Of a stretch of DNA of 64,000 nucleotides, positions 1 to 8,680 are shown piece after piece. The notes under the pieces are model-generated. The model ran no database searches and was not told the origin of the DNA. It saw only the letters and a list, made by a program, of their open reading frames with translations. A program made the translations under genes and the position numbers. Origin of the DNA: Halomonas icarae (GTDB lineage: Bacteria > Pseudomonadota > Gammaproteobacteria > Pseudomonadales > Halomonadaceae); contig NZ_WUTS01000001.1 of NCBI RefSeq assembly GCF_009901955.1, positions 372,001 through 436,000 of the forward strand, written 5' to 3'. The first letter of the stretch is position 1, and every line of letters begins with the position of its first letter.

Positions 1-2
1 CG

Positions 3-221
3 CCGGTACTCGCCGTGACCGATGCCGCGGTCGTCGGCGCCCAGTGCGGCACCACCCTGATGCTCGCCCGCTTCCAGACCAACCCGATCCGCGAACTGCA
101 GATCGCCACCCGCCGCCTGGAAACCGCCGGCGTCACGGTCAAGGGCGCCATCCTCAACGCCATGGAGCGCAAGGCCGCCACCAGCTACGGGTATGGGTAT
201 TACAACTACTCGTATAAGTGA
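3..221 (+). CDS. wzc: Wzc-type polysaccharide tyrosine autokinase, C-terminal end (partial)
   Basis: Open from the window edge; about 72 C-terminal residues are visible and the start lies upstream. The segment reads as the end of the cytoplasmic BY-kinase domain of Wzc/Etk proteins: a VTDA segment, then a GTTLMLARF strand, an ELQIATRRLETAG helix and a GAILNAME strand. The tail SYGYGYYNYSYK is the tyrosine cluster that is autophosphorylated in this family. In the family, Wzc is an inner-membrane copolymerase that works with Wza and Wzb to control chain length and export. Its place at the head of the locus suggests Wzy-type export; wza and wzb would be expected upstream, outside the window. Confidence 0.9.
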   Translation, partial: PVLAVTDAAVVGAQCGTTLMLARFQTNPIRELQIATRRLETAGVTVKGAILNAMERKAATSYGYGYYNYSYK

Positions 222-223
222 TG

Positions 224-300
224 AGGGACGAGGGGGAAGGTTCGAGGGGCGAGGTTCGAGGGACGAGGGGTAAGGTTCGAGGGACGAGGGTTAAGGTACG
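224..300 (+). repeat. Heptamer array 1, 11 degenerate AGGNNNN units
   Basis: Directly after the wzc stop, 77 bp parse into eleven 7-bp units beginning AGG (AGGGACG, AGGTTCG, AGGGGCG, AGGGGTA and similar). The same unit recurs at 3167-3243 (opposite orientation), 29113-29147, 30870-30897, 40298-40374 and near 43932. No coding role is apparent here. Confidence 0.85.
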
Positions 301-305
301 AATTG

Positions 306-365
306 TAGGAGGGAGCGGTCCGCCGCAGCGGCTTCGCCTCGCGACTGGCGCCGCCAGGCGCCCTG
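306..365. repeat. REP/MITE-like element, partial copy
   Basis: Begins GTAGGAGGGA, followed by a GCGGTCCGCCGC palindrome and the block GGCTTCGCCTCGCGACTGG, then an inverted version of the GGCGCCTGGCGGCGCC block seen at 48320-48335. It looks like half of the 120-bp element at 48243-48362 joined to its inverted end. The 222-492 gap otherwise holds only heptamer array 1 and the leader of the ABC exporter. Confidence 0.7.
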
Positions 366-492
366 GTTTTCACCCCTCGAACCTCGCCCCTAAAAGCAGT
401 ACCACCAATTTCATCCTTGCCTCACAGATACAAAATGTCACATTAGTAGGGCTAGCCGCACTTCCGCGGCGTTGATGACACCGTGAGGCCCC

Positions 493-2322
493 ATGTTTGC
501 CAATCTCCGCGCCCTGATAGGCTTGCTGACCCGTGAGCAGCGCCGGCGCCTGCTGCAGTTGCAGGGGCTGGTCGTGCTGATGGCCTTCGCCGAGGTGGGT
601 GGGGTGCTCGCCATCGGCCCCTTCATGGCCCTGGTGGGCGACATGAGCCGGCTGCAGGGCGATGGTGTGCTCGCAGAGCTCTATGCGGCGAGTGGCATCA
701 GTGAGCCGCGGGATTTCCTGTTCTGGATGGGGGTAGGGGTGCTGGTGGCGCTGGCGCTCTCCGCGGTGATCTCGGTGCTCGCCATCTGGCGGCTCACCCT
801 CTACGGCCAGCAGCTCGGTGCCGAGCTCAGCATACGGCTCTATCGCCACTATATGGCCCAGCCCTGGCTGTTCCATGCCGGGGGCAGCAGCACTCGCCTG
901 GTCAGCAATATCGCCCAGGAGACCCAGCGCATCACCGATACGCTGATCTCGCCGCTGATGCGCATGAACGCCAAGGCGGCCACCGCCACCTGCATGGTGG
1001 CCGCCCTGGTGCTGTTCAACCCGCTGGTGGCGCTGATCGGCCTGGCGGTGTTCGCGGTCTGTTTCGTGGGGCTCTATGGCGCGGTGCGAGCCCGCCTGGC
1101 CGCCAATGGCCGTGCCGTCTCGCGCAGCCAGGTGGCGCGCTACCAGCTGATGGCGGAGGGCTTCGGCGGCATCAAGGACACCCTGCTGCTGGGGCGCCAG
1201 GCGATGTTCAACCAGCGCTTCGAAGCGGCCAGCCGGCGCTACGGCCGTGCTCAGGGGGTCACCAAGGCGCTCGCCCAGGTGCCCCGTTACCTGGTCGAGC
1301 TGGTCGCCTTCGGCACCGTGATCTTCCTGGTGCTCTACCTGCTTGCCGCCCATGAAGGCAATCTCGGCACCATCCTGCCGCTGCTTTCGGTCTACGCCCT
1401 GGCCGGCTTCAAGCTGCTGCCGGCATTTCAGCAGATCTACGCCAGCGTGGCGCTGATGCGCGGCAATATCTCGGCCTTCGAAACCGTGCAGCAGGACCTC
1501 AAGGCGAGCCGCGGCCAGGAGCAGCCGAGCACCAGAACAGCGCCTGGTGGCGAGCAGAGCTCGACGGCTCAAGCACCCGCCAAGCTGGTGCCCCAGGAAG
1601 CGGTAGCGCTAAGCAATGTGACCTTTCACTACCCCGGCAAGGAGCAGCCGGCGCTGGACAGTGTCTCGCTGACGATCCCGGCCCAGCAGGTGATCGGGCT
1701 GGTGGGCCCCTCCGGCTCCGGTAAGTCCACCGCCATCGACCTGCTGCTGGGGCTGGTCGACCCCCAGCAGGGCGAACTTCGGGTCGATGGTCAGCCGTTG
1801 GCGGGGCCACGCAAGCGCGCCTGGCAGAACGCGGTGGGCTTCGTGCCCCAGGCGATCTTCCTGGCCGATGCCAGCATCCGCGAGAACATCGCCTTCGGCC
1901 TGCCGAGTGATGAGATCGACGAAGAGCGGGTGCGCCGCGCCGCCCATATGGCCCATCTCGATGAACTGCTCGAGCAGCTGCCCGCAGGCCTCGATACCCG
2001 GGTCGGCGAGCGCGGCATCCAGCTCTCCGGCGGCCAGCGCCAGCGCATCGGCATCGCCCGGGCGCTCTACGACGACGCCGACGTGCTGATCCTCGACGAG
2101 GCCACCAGCGCCCTGGATGGCATTACCGAGCGCCAGGTGATGCAGGCGATCCACGACTTCGCCGGCAGCAAGACCATCATCATGATCGCCCACCGGCTCA
2201 GCACGGTACGCCGCTGCGACAGGATCTACCTGATGCAGCAGGGGCGAGTGGTCGACCAGGGGCGTTACGACGAGCTGGTCGAGCGCAACGCCACCTTCCA
2301 GCGCATGGCGGCGCACTCATGA
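493..2322 (+). CDS. ABC exporter, fused TM and ATPase domains (MsbA/PglK-like flippase)
   Basis: A 609-residue half-transporter. Residues 1 to about 330 form a six-helix type I exporter domain; the ATPase domain has Walker A GPSGSGKST near residue 404, signature LSGGQRQRIG near 511, Walker B LILDEATSALD near 531 and a switch His in IAHRLST. Exporters of this kind in glycan loci (PglK, MsbA) flip undecaprenyl- or lipid-linked saccharides; that role is inferred from the family and location. GTGAGG sits just upstream of the ATG. A closely similar paralogue lies at 11889-13697. No Wzx flippase is visible in the window, so one of these exporters may serve that function. Confidence 0.85.
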   Translation: MFANLRALIGLLTREQRRRLLQLQGLVVLMAFAEVGGVLAIGPFMALVGDMSRLQGDGVLAELYAASGISEPRDFLFWMGVGVLVALALSAVISVLAIWRLTLYGQQLGAELSIRLYRHYMAQPWLFHAGGSSTRLVSNIAQETQRITDTLISPLMRMNAKAATATCMVAALVLFNPLVALIGLAVFAVCFVGLYGAVRARLAANGRAVSRSQVARYQLMAEGFGGIKDTLLLGRQAMFNQRFEAASRRYGRAQGVTKALAQVPRYLVELVAFGTVIFLVLYLLAAHEGNLGTILPLLSVYALAGFKLLPAFQQIYASVALMRGNISAFETVQQDLKASRGQEQPSTRTAPGGEQSSTAQAPAKLVPQEAVALSNVTFHYPGKEQPALDSVSLTIPAQQVIGLVGPSGSGKSTAIDLLLGLVDPQQGELRVDGQPLAGPRKRAWQNAVGFVPQAIFLADASIRENIAFGLPSDEIDEERVRRAAHMAHLDELLEQLPAGLDTRVGERGIQLSGGQRQRIGIARALYDDADVLILDEATSALDGITERQVMQAIHDFAGSKTIIMIAHRLSTVRRCDRIYLMQQGRVVDQGRYDELVERNATFQRMAAHS

Positions 2323-2332
2323 GGGCATCGTC

Positions 2333-3163
2333 ATGATCAAGCAACTCGCCAAGCAAATGCTCCAACGCAGTGGCTATGCCCTGGTACGCACGCCGCCGCT
2401 GCCCCGCGGCGCCCCGCGTGCCACCCAGGGCCTGCAGGTGGAGATGATCGCGCCCTCCGGCGCCGGCAAGACCACCCTCTACCGCCAACTGACGTTCAGT
2501 GGCGAGTGGATGTGTGGCGAGCATATTCAGATCGGCCGCGACGCCTTTCCGGAACTGCCCGAAGGCGATGAGGGTGAGCTCTACGCGAAACTGCTGTTCG
2601 GCTGCCTTCGCGGGCTGGAGGCGCTGCCGCTATCTTCCGGCCACAAGCTGCGCCTGATGGATTACGCCACCACCACGTTGCGCCATGATATCGCCTGGCG
2701 CCAACGCCACTATCCGCGCGGCATGATCAGCGAAGAGGGCATCTGCCATAACTTCGCCGCCCCGCTGGCGGCACTGGCGGGCGAGACGCCTGAACCGCCG
2801 GGTCTCGCAGAACTGCTGGCCGGCCGCGCCCTGATACGCCTCGAGATCAGCGCCGAGCGTGTGATGACCCATCTGGCCAGCCGCCACCGCGAACGCCCCG
2901 GCGGCGGCAACGACTGGCTCGGCCATCTCGGCGAAGAAGCGGCCCTGGCGCATATCGAACAGGAACTGGCCTGGGGCCTCGCCATCCAGCGGCTCTTCGC
3001 GCGCCACGCGCGGCCGGTGCTTACGCTCAAGGCAGAAGACGACCTGGCGACCCAGCAGGCTCGCATCAACGCCTTCCTCGCCAGCCTGGTCCCGAACGCA
3101 CACGCCAGCACCAACGACACACCGGCGCCAGTACGTGCAACTGGCACAAGCAGCACACCATAG
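2333..3163 (+). CDS. P-loop protein of unknown function (putative kinase-like)
   Basis: A 276-residue protein starting 10 bp after the ABC exporter, so probably co-transcribed. It has a Walker A motif, APSGAGKTT, near residue 41. A basic amphipathic N-terminus ([18 protein letters not shown]) resembles leader segments of other glycan-locus proteins. [13 protein letters not shown] near residue 185 could be a lid-type loop of a nucleotide or sugar kinase. The last 20 or so residues are low complexity and rich in Ala, Thr and Pro. I do not recognise the family; phosphorylation of a sugar or lipid is only a guess from the P-loop and the neighbourhood. Confidence 0.6.
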   Translation: MIKQLAKQMLQRSGYALVRTPPLPRGAPRATQGLQVEMIAPSGAGKTTLYRQLTFSGEWMCGEHIQIGRDAFPELPEGDEGELYAKLLFGCLRGLEALPLSSGHKLRLMDYATTTLRHDIAWRQRHYPRGMISEEGICHNFAAPLAALAGETPEPPGLAELLAGRALIRLEISAERVMTHLASRHRERPGGGNDWLGHLGEEAALAHIEQELAWGLAIQRLFARHARPVLTLKAEDDLATQQARINAFLASLVPNAHASTNDTPAPVRATGTSSTP

Positions 3164-3166
3164 CTT

Positions 3167-3243
3167 CGAACCTCGAACCTCGAACCTCGAACCTCGAACC
3201 TCGAACCTCGAACCTCGAACCTCGAACCTCGCACCTCGCACCT
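3167..3243 (-). repeat. Heptamer array 2, 9 perfect CGAACCT plus 2 CGCACCT
   Basis: Eleven tandem 7-bp units fill the gap between the P-loop gene and rmlB. Nine are identical CGAACCT, the reverse complement of AGGTTCG, and the last two are CGCACCT. This is the most homogeneous array in the window and, like array 1, spans 77 bp. Confidence 0.95.
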
Positions 3244-3254
3244 CACGGAAGACC

Positions 3255-4316
3255 ATGAAACTCCTTATCACCGGCGGCGCGGGCTTTATCGGCTCGGCCG
3301 TGATTCGTCATATCATTCAGAACACCGCCGATAGCGTGGTCAACGTCGACAAGCTGACCTACGCCGGCAACCTGGAATCGCTAGCCGAAGTAGACAGCAG
3401 CGACCGCTACGCCTTCGAGCAGGTGGATATCTGCGACAAGGCGGAACTCGAGCGTGTCTTTAAAGAGCACCGGCCCGACGCCGTGATGCACCTGGCCGCC
3501 GAGAGCCATGTGGATCGCTCCATCGACGGCCCGGCCGCGTTTATAGAGACCAATATCGTCGGCACCTATACGCTGCTTGAAGTCGCCCGCGCCTACTGGA
3601 ACGGCCTGGATGCCGAGCGTCGCGACGCCTTCCGTTTTCACCACATCTCCACCGACGAGGTATATGGCGACCTGGAAGGGCCGGAAGGCCTGTTCACCGA
3701 GCAGACCTCCTATGCGCCTAGCTCCCCGTATTCGGCCAGCAAGGCCAGCTCGGATCATCTGGTACGCGCCTGGCAGCGCACCTATGGCATGCCTACGTTG
3801 ATCACCAACTGCTCCAACAACTACGGGCCCTATCACTTCCCCGAGAAGCTGACCCCCCTGGTGATCCTCAATGCCCTGGAAGGCAAGCCGCTGCCGATCT
3901 ACGGCAAGGGGGAGCAGGTTCGTGACTGGCTCTATGTGGAAGACCACGCCAGGGCGCTCTACCAGGTGGTAACGAAAGGCGAGGTAGGGGAGACCTACAA
4001 CATCGGCGGTCACAACGAGAAGCAGAATATCGAGGTGGTGCACACCATCTGCTCGCTGCTCGACGAGCTGGCGCCGTCGCCGCATTCACCCTATGCCAAC
4101 TTGATCACCCACGTGGAAGATCGCCCAGGCCACGATCTGCGCTACGCCATCGACGCCGGAAAGATCGAGCGCGAGCTCGGCTGGCGGCCGGAAGAGACCT
4201 TCGAGAGCGGCATCCGCAAGACGGTGCAGTGGTACCTCGATAACCTCGAATGGTGCCGGCGCGTGCAGGATGGCAGCTACCAGCGTGAAAGGTTAGGCAC
4301 CACGCCCAACCTGTAG
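3255..4316 (+). CDS. rmlB: dTDP-glucose 4,6-dehydratase
   Basis: 353 residues, the usual RmlB length. It converts dTDP-glucose to dTDP-4-keto-6-deoxyglucose, the common precursor of L-rhamnose and of the FdtD/FdtB branch encoded downstream. Seen: Rossmann motif GGAGFIG at residues 7-13, the catalytic TDE triad (T133, D134, E135), and YSASK with Tyr near 159. The ATG at 3255 is chosen because the conserved [13 protein letters not shown] begins there; an in-frame upstream extension would run through the heptamer array. It starts the rml group but is separated from rmlD by a repeat block. Confidence 0.95.
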   Translation: MKLLITGGAGFIGSAVIRHIIQNTADSVVNVDKLTYAGNLESLAEVDSSDRYAFEQVDICDKAELERVFKEHRPDAVMHLAAESHVDRSIDGPAAFIETNIVGTYTLLEVARAYWNGLDAERRDAFRFHHISTDEVYGDLEGPEGLFTEQTSYAPSSPYSASKASSDHLVRAWQRTYGMPTLITNCSNNYGPYHFPEKLTPLVILNALEGKPLPIYGKGEQVRDWLYVEDHARALYQVVTKGEVGETYNIGGHNEKQNIEVVHTICSLLDELAPSPHSPYANLITHVEDRPGHDLRYAIDAGKIERELGWRPEETFESGIRKTVQWYLDNLEWCRRVQDGSYQRERLGTTPNL

Positions 4317-4470
4317 GAGGCCGGCTTTGCCGGGCGAACCATCGCGAAGCGATGGCCCAGCATTGTGGGAGGCCGGCTCTGCCGGGCGAACCCATCGCGA
4401 AGCGATGGCCCAGCATTGTGGGAGGCCGGCTCTGCCGGGCGAACCCATCGCGAAGCGATGGCCAGGATTG
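4313..4470 (+). repeat. REP-like 53-bp tandem repeat, three copies
   Basis: Three head-to-tail copies begin at 4313, 4365 and 4418 (52, 53 and 53 bp). Each starts GTRGGAGGCCGGCT, has the palindrome GCCGGGC and contains ATCGCGAAGCGAT. The first overlaps the rmlB stop codon, and the last ends just before rmlD, whose Shine-Dalgarno-like AGGA may come from the repeat. A diverged single copy lies at 7134-7179 and related sequence at 37274-37430. Confidence 0.9.
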
Positions 4471-4471
4471 G

Positions 4472-5395
4472 ATGCGATACTTCATGTCAAACGCAACGCC
4501 ACGCATATTGTTACTGGGCAAGAATGGCCAGGTCGGCTGGGAACTTCAGCGTTCTCTGGCACCGCTGGGTGAACTCATTTCCCTCGATCGCCATGGCCAA
4601 GATGACCTCGTCGGTGATCTCACTAACCTCGAGGGGCTTCGGCGCACCGTCCGCGACCTCAAGCCGGATGTGATCGTCAATGCCGCTGCCTATACCGCCG
4701 TGGATCGAGCCGAGGAGCAGCGCGACCTGGCGACTCGGATCAATGCCGAGGCGCCGGCCTTGCTGGCGGAGGAGGCGAGGGCGCTGAATGGCCTGCTGGT
4801 CCACTACTCCACCGATTATGTGTTCGATGGTTCTGGCGATGCCCCCTGGCAGGAAACCGACACTCCCGGTCCGGTGAACCACTACGGCGCCAGCAAGCTC
4901 GCCGGCGAGCGCCACATCCAGGCCAGCGGCTGCCGGCATCTCATCTTCCGCACCAGCTGGGTCTATGCCGCCCGCGGCGGTAATTTCCTCGCCACCATGG
5001 CCCGGCTGATGCGAGAACGCGATACGCTACAGGTGATCGATGACCAGATAGGCGCGCCCACCGGCGCGGAACTGATCGCCGATGCCACCGCTCACGCCAT
5101 CCCTCAGGCTCTGAACAACAGCGATAAAGTGGGCCTCTATCATCTGGTGGCTGGCGGTGAAACCAGCTGGCACGGCTTTGCCACCTTTATCGCTGAATGC
5201 CTGCAAGGGCAGGGCATCGCGATTCAGGCGACCCCGGAACGCATCGCTCCGATCCCCACCAGTGAATGGCCCACACCGGCAGCTCGCCCGCTGAACTCCC
5301 GGCTCGATACCACCAAACTCGAGCGCACCTTCGAGCTGACGATGCCTTCCTGGCAGCAGGGCGCCGCCCGGGTACTGGCAGAGTGTGAGGGGTGA
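4472..5395 (+). CDS. rmlD: dTDP-4-dehydrorhamnose reductase
   Basis: About 307 residues. Last step of dTDP-L-rhamnose synthesis. The N-terminal cofactor motif is LLLGKNGQVGWEL, followed by NAAAYTAVDRAE, STDYVFDG and YGASK with the catalytic Tyr near residue 138, all typical of RmlD. AGGA at 4464-4467 favours ATG 4472; ATG 4484 four codons later is the alternative. The frame stays open upstream through the 53-bp repeats, but that extension is repeat-derived. It ends 14 bp before the HipA-like gene, which separates it from rmlA and rmlC. Confidence 0.93.
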   Translation: MRYFMSNATPRILLLGKNGQVGWELQRSLAPLGELISLDRHGQDDLVGDLTNLEGLRRTVRDLKPDVIVNAAAYTAVDRAEEQRDLATRINAEAPALLAEEARALNGLLVHYSTDYVFDGSGDAPWQETDTPGPVNHYGASKLAGERHIQASGCRHLIFRTSWVYAARGGNFLATMARLMRERDTLQVIDDQIGAPTGAELIADATAHAIPQALNNSDKVGLYHLVAGGETSWHGFATFIAECLQGQGIAIQATPERIAPIPTSEWPTPAARPLNSRLDTTKLERTFELTMPSWQQGAARVLAECEG

Positions 5396-5409
5396 GGAGT
5401 TAGCGCCAG

Positions 5410-6144
5410 GTGACAGTTGAAATTATTGAGGTGATGCGCCGCTCCACCCAAGGCATGACGCGGCCCTACCTCTGTCGTGGAGAGGACGGTCATGTCTACT
5501 TCGTAAAAGGCCTTGGCGCGGGACGCCGCAGCCAGCTGTGCGAGTGGATCGCTGGCTCGCTGGCGCTGGAAACCGGCCTCCCGGTGGCGCCTTTCGAGAT
5601 CGTGCATGTCCCCGAAGAGTTGATGGAGTTCGATTCTGGCCTTGATCTCGAGGACCTTGGAGCCGGCCCTGCCTTTGGCTCACGCGAATGCGGAGTATCG
5701 GAGCTGAGCTTCAGTCGCGTGGATGAGGTGCCGAATAAGCTCCAGCAGCAAGTGCTGGCCTTCGACTGGTGGATTCGCAACGCAGACCGCATACTGACAG
5801 CCAAGGGCGGCAACCCGAACCTGTTGTGGGATGAGGGTGCCGGTGAGCTGGTGGTGATCGACCATAACCAGGCATTCGATCCGGACTTTGATTCGGTCGA
5901 TTTTCTGGCCCACCATGTATTCTGTGTTCAGACGGCGACTATTCAGCAGGACCTGCTGCGCCGGCACGAGCTGGCCGATGCCATGATCGCTGCGCTGCAG
6001 CGCTGGGATAGTATCCTCGAGCAGGTGCCGGAGGAGTGGTGGTACCTGGATAAAGAGATGATTACCAGAGTTAATTTTGATGTGGACAGGGTTCGCGAAG
6101 GGCTTGACCAGGTGAATCGCGACGACTTTTGGAGGTGGCCATGA
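5410..6144 (+). CDS. HipA-like kinase family protein
   Basis: A 244-residue single-domain protein that appears to start with GTG, with GAGGAG about 10 bp upstream. Kinase-like elements of the HipA superfamily are visible: a VYFVKG strand with Lys33, NADR with Asp126 (catalytic-loop position), GGNPNLLW with Asn137 and VIDHNQAFD with Asp151 (metal-binding DFG equivalent). It is far shorter than E. coli HipA (about 440 residues), and there is no HipB-like HTH partner. Its stop overlaps the next start (ATGA). Stand-alone HipA-like kinases followed by DUF3037 proteins recur in bacteria; their targets are not known to me. ATG 5434 is an alternative start. Confidence 0.75.
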   Translation: MTVEIIEVMRRSTQGMTRPYLCRGEDGHVYFVKGLGAGRRSQLCEWIAGSLALETGLPVAPFEIVHVPEELMEFDSGLDLEDLGAGPAFGSRECGVSELSFSRVDEVPNKLQQQVLAFDWWIRNADRILTAKGGNPNLLWDEGAGELVVIDHNQAFDPDFDSVDFLAHHVFCVQTATIQQDLLRRHELADAMIAALQRWDSILEQVPEEWWYLDKEMITRVNFDVDRVREGLDQVNRDDFWRWP

Positions 6145-6980
6145 AGCGCATAGCGTGCCAGTACGCGATCGTACGTTTCATGCCCTACGTGGAAACCGGC
6201 GAATTCGCCAATGTCGGCGTAGTGATGATCTCCCCCCGCTACCGCTATTTCGGCTTCAGGCTCGAAACCCGGCGTTATGCTCGTTTGACCCAGTTCTTCA
6301 AGGACCTGGAAGGGAGGCTGTACCGCTCCGCCATCTATGCCATCAAGGAAGAGCTGGAGCGTGTTCATGCACTGCTCAAGGAAAATGGCTTCGATCGGCG
6401 CTACAAGCACAACGATGAAGCCTTCGCCAAGCAGCTTTTCACGGAGCTCACCCGCCCCCGGGAAACCATGTTGCGCTTCAGCGAGCCGCGAGTAGTGCTG
6501 GCAGAAAAGCCCGAAGAAAGGCTCGATGAGCTGTTTGGCCACTATGTCGAGCATAGCTTCGCGACCAAGCGTTATCGCGAAACCGTGATGGAAAGTCAAC
6601 TTCGTCGGCTGCTCATGCAGGCCAGTGTCGGCGAGCGCTTCTCCCCCGAGAAACTGGGTGATGAGGAATATCACGTCAATTTCCCCTTCGTGGAGAAGCA
6701 ACAGGATCAGGTGCTGCGCGCCATCAAGCCGCTCAATCTAGGCCAGCAAGACTCCAGCCTCATCGTCGAGCATGGTGGCAAGTGGCAGTTCCGCATCAAC
6801 GAACTGAAACGCCGCCGCCAACTTCCCCGGCGTGTGCTTTTTGCCGTCGAAGGGCCTGATGACGATAGCCGACGTGGTGAGGCCTACCACCATGCCGTAG
6901 CGCTGCTTCAGGAGACCGGGGTCAGCGTACTGCCGCTGGCAAAGAAGGAAGCCTTGCTCGAATTCGTCGGGACACAGTAA
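6141..6980 (+). CDS. DUF3037 domain protein
   Basis: 279 residues from ATG 6141, which carries a good GGAGG at 6131-6135 and overlaps the kinase stop by 4 bp. The N-terminal part (CQYAIVRFMPYVETGEFANVG) matches the DUF3037 pattern; the C-terminal third is unassigned. The coupling says it works with the HipA-like kinase, as partner, antidote or substrate, but no biochemical function can be read from the sequence. An in-frame TTG four codons upstream lies before the ribosome-binding site and is unlikely to be used. The pair breaks the order rmlB-rmlD | rmlA-rmlC and looks like a cargo insertion. Confidence 0.75.
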   Translation: MKRIACQYAIVRFMPYVETGEFANVGVVMISPRYRYFGFRLETRRYARLTQFFKDLEGRLYRSAIYAIKEELERVHALLKENGFDRRYKHNDEAFAKQLFTELTRPRETMLRFSEPRVVLAEKPEERLDELFGHYVEHSFATKRYRETVMESQLRRLLMQASVGERFSPEKLGDEEYHVNFPFVEKQQDQVLRAIKPLNLGQQDSSLIVEHGGKWQFRINELKRRRQLPRRVLFAVEGPDDDSRRGEAYHHAVALLQETGVSVLPLAKKEALLEFVGTQ

Positions 6981-7133
6981 GGCTTTGACGCCACCCTCCA
7001 GTCTCACATCACCGCATACTTCTTGAGGCGCTGCCTCAGACGGAAGCGCATTTTGCCTGCGTGATCCATCGCGACAGCGATGATGGCGCCGCAGGCAACT
7101 CGGCGAAGCATCCACTATTTCAGCGCTTCCCCT

Positions 7134-7179
7134 GTAGGTGGCCGGTACTGCCGGGCGACACCACCGCGAAGCAGTGGCC
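7134..7179 (+). repeat. REP-like element, diverged single copy
   Basis: GTAGGTGGCCGGTACTGCCG followed by GGCGA and CGCGAAGCAGTGGCC mirrors one unit of the 53-bp repeat at 4313-4470. It is the only structure I see in the 224-bp gap between the DUF3037 gene and rmlA. Confidence 0.7.
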
Positions 7180-7204
7180 AGTTTCAAAACAGAAAGGAAT
7201 TCTT

Positions 7205-8083
7205 ATGGCACGCAAGGGCATAATACTGGCCGGTGGCTCCGGGACTCGCCTCTATCCCATCACCAAGGGCATCTCCAAGCAGCTGCTGCCGATCTATGAC
7301 AAGCCGATGGTCTACTATCCGCTATCGGTGCTGATGCTGGCGGGCATTCAGGAAATACTCGTCATCACCACCCCCGAAGACCGGGACGGCTTCGAACGCC
7401 TGCTGGGCGACGGCAGTCAGTTCGGCATCTCGCTGAGCTACGCCGTGCAGCCGAGCCCCGACGGCCTGGCCCAAGCCTTTATCATCGGCGAACAGTTTAT
7501 CGGCGATGATCCAGTGTGCCTGGTGCTGGGTGACAATATTTATCACGGTCAGGGGCTCTCCAAGCTACTGCAGGCAGCCAGCGCCCGCCAAAGCGGCGCG
7601 ACTGTTTTCGGCTACCAGGTCACCGACCCCGAGCGATTCGGCGTGGTAGCGTTCGACGAGAACCAGCGTGCCGTCTCCATCGAGGAGAAGCCTGAGAAGC
7701 CCAAGTCGCGCTACGCCGTGACCGGCCTCTATTTCTACGACAACGACGTGGTGGAGATCGCCAAGGCGGTGAAGCCCTCGCACCGTGGTGAGTTGGAGAT
7801 TACCAGCGTCAACCAGGCCTACCTGGAGCGTGGCGACCTCAACGTCGAGCTGCTGGGTCGCGGTTACGCCTGGCTGGACACCGGCACCTTCGATTCCCTG
7901 CATGAGGCCTCGGGCTTTATCGAGACCCTGGAGAAGCGCCAGGGGCTCAAGGTGGCGTGCCTGGAAGAGGTGGCCTACCGCATGGGCTATATCACCCGCG
8001 AGGCGCTGCTGGCCCAGGCCGACGAGCTGAAGAAGAACAGCTACGGGGCTTATCTGAAGCAGCTCGCCGGGCAGGAGGACTAA
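7205..8083 (+). CDS. rmlA: Glucose-1-phosphate thymidylyltransferase
   Basis: 292 residues, normal for RmlA. It makes dTDP-glucose from glucose-1-phosphate and dTTP, feeding RmlB. The nucleotidyltransferase signature [11 protein letters not shown] begins at residue 10, followed by [19 protein letters not shown] and [13 protein letters not shown] 7205 is preceded by AAAGGAATT and begins the conserved [11 protein letters not shown]. It is 7 bp from rmlC and co-transcribed with it. Confidence 0.95.
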   Translation: MARKGIILAGGSGTRLYPITKGISKQLLPIYDKPMVYYPLSVLMLAGIQEILVITTPEDRDGFERLLGDGSQFGISLSYAVQPSPDGLAQAFIIGEQFIGDDPVCLVLGDNIYHGQGLSKLLQAASARQSGATVFGYQVTDPERFGVVAFDENQRAVSIEEKPEKPKSRYAVTGLYFYDNDVVEIAKAVKPSHRGELEITSVNQAYLERGDLNVELLGRGYAWLDTGTFDSLHEASGFIETLEKRQGLKVACLEEVAYRMGYITREALLAQADELKKNSYGAYLKQLAGQED

Positions 8084-8089
8084 GCCGAT

Positions 8090-8641
8090 ATGGAAGTGAT
8101 CGCTACCCGCATCCCCGACGTCAAGTTGATCAAGCCCAAGGTGTTCGGCGACGAGCGGGGCTTCTTTATGGAGACCTGGAACGCCCGGGCCTTCGCGGAG
8201 GCTGGCATCGACGCTACCTTCGTACAGGCCAATCACAGCCGCTCGGTGCAGCACACCCTGAGAGGCCTGCATTACCAGATCCGCCACCCCCAGGGGAAGC
8301 TGGTACGCGTCACACGCGGCGAGGTGTTCGACGTGGCGGTGGACCTGCGCAAATGTTCGCCTACCTTCGGCCAGTGGGTGGGGGAGGTGCTCTCCGAAGA
8401 GAACCAGCATCAGCTGTGGGTACCGCCCGGTTTTGCCCACGGCTTCTATGTGATGAGTGAGAGTGCCGACTTTCAATACAAGTGCACCGATTTCTACGCG
8501 CCCGAGCATGAGCGATGCATTCGCTGGGATGATGCTGAATTAGCAATAAGCTGGCAGCTGATTAATGGAAAGAATCCTATTGTTTCAAATAAAGATTCGA
8601 CAGCCCAAGGGTTTTTAGATGCTGAATATTTTACTTTTTGA
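8090..8641 (+). CDS. rmlC: dTDP-4-dehydrorhamnose 3,5-epimerase
   Basis: 183 residues. Epimerises C3 and C5 of dTDP-4-keto-6-deoxyglucose. The cupin core carries LRGLHYQ (catalytic His near residue 61), KLVRVTRGEVFDVAVDLR and PPGFAHGFYV. Base composition changes abruptly near 8530: the last 35 or so codons are AT-rich with unrelated codon use, while the first 145 are GC-rich like rmlA. The protein is still full length, so this looks like a recombination junction inside the gene, marking the left edge of a transferred segment. Confidence 0.94.
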   Translation: MEVIATRIPDVKLIKPKVFGDERGFFMETWNARAFAEAGIDATFVQANHSRSVQHTLRGLHYQIRHPQGKLVRVTRGEVFDVAVDLRKCSPTFGQWVGEVLSEENQHQLWVPPGFAHGFYVMSESADFQYKCTDFYAPEHERCIRWDDAELAISWQLINGKNPIVSNKDSTAQGFLDAEYFTF

Positions 8642-8680
8642 TCTTTTGTTTTTTCGGCATTCTAAACGGAGATGGTTTCA

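Noticed and set aside
218..475. An 85-codon frame through array 1
   Set aside because: It is built from repeat sequence (GEVRGTRGKVRGTR) and ends in the REP-like element.
370..1572. A 400-codon open frame on the minus strand
   Set aside because: It lies opposite the ABC exporter, has low-complexity His/Gln/Arg-rich sequence and no start signal; a GC-rich shadow frame.
3167..3243. CRISPR array
   Set aside because: Units are contiguous 7-mers with no spacers, and no cas genes are present.
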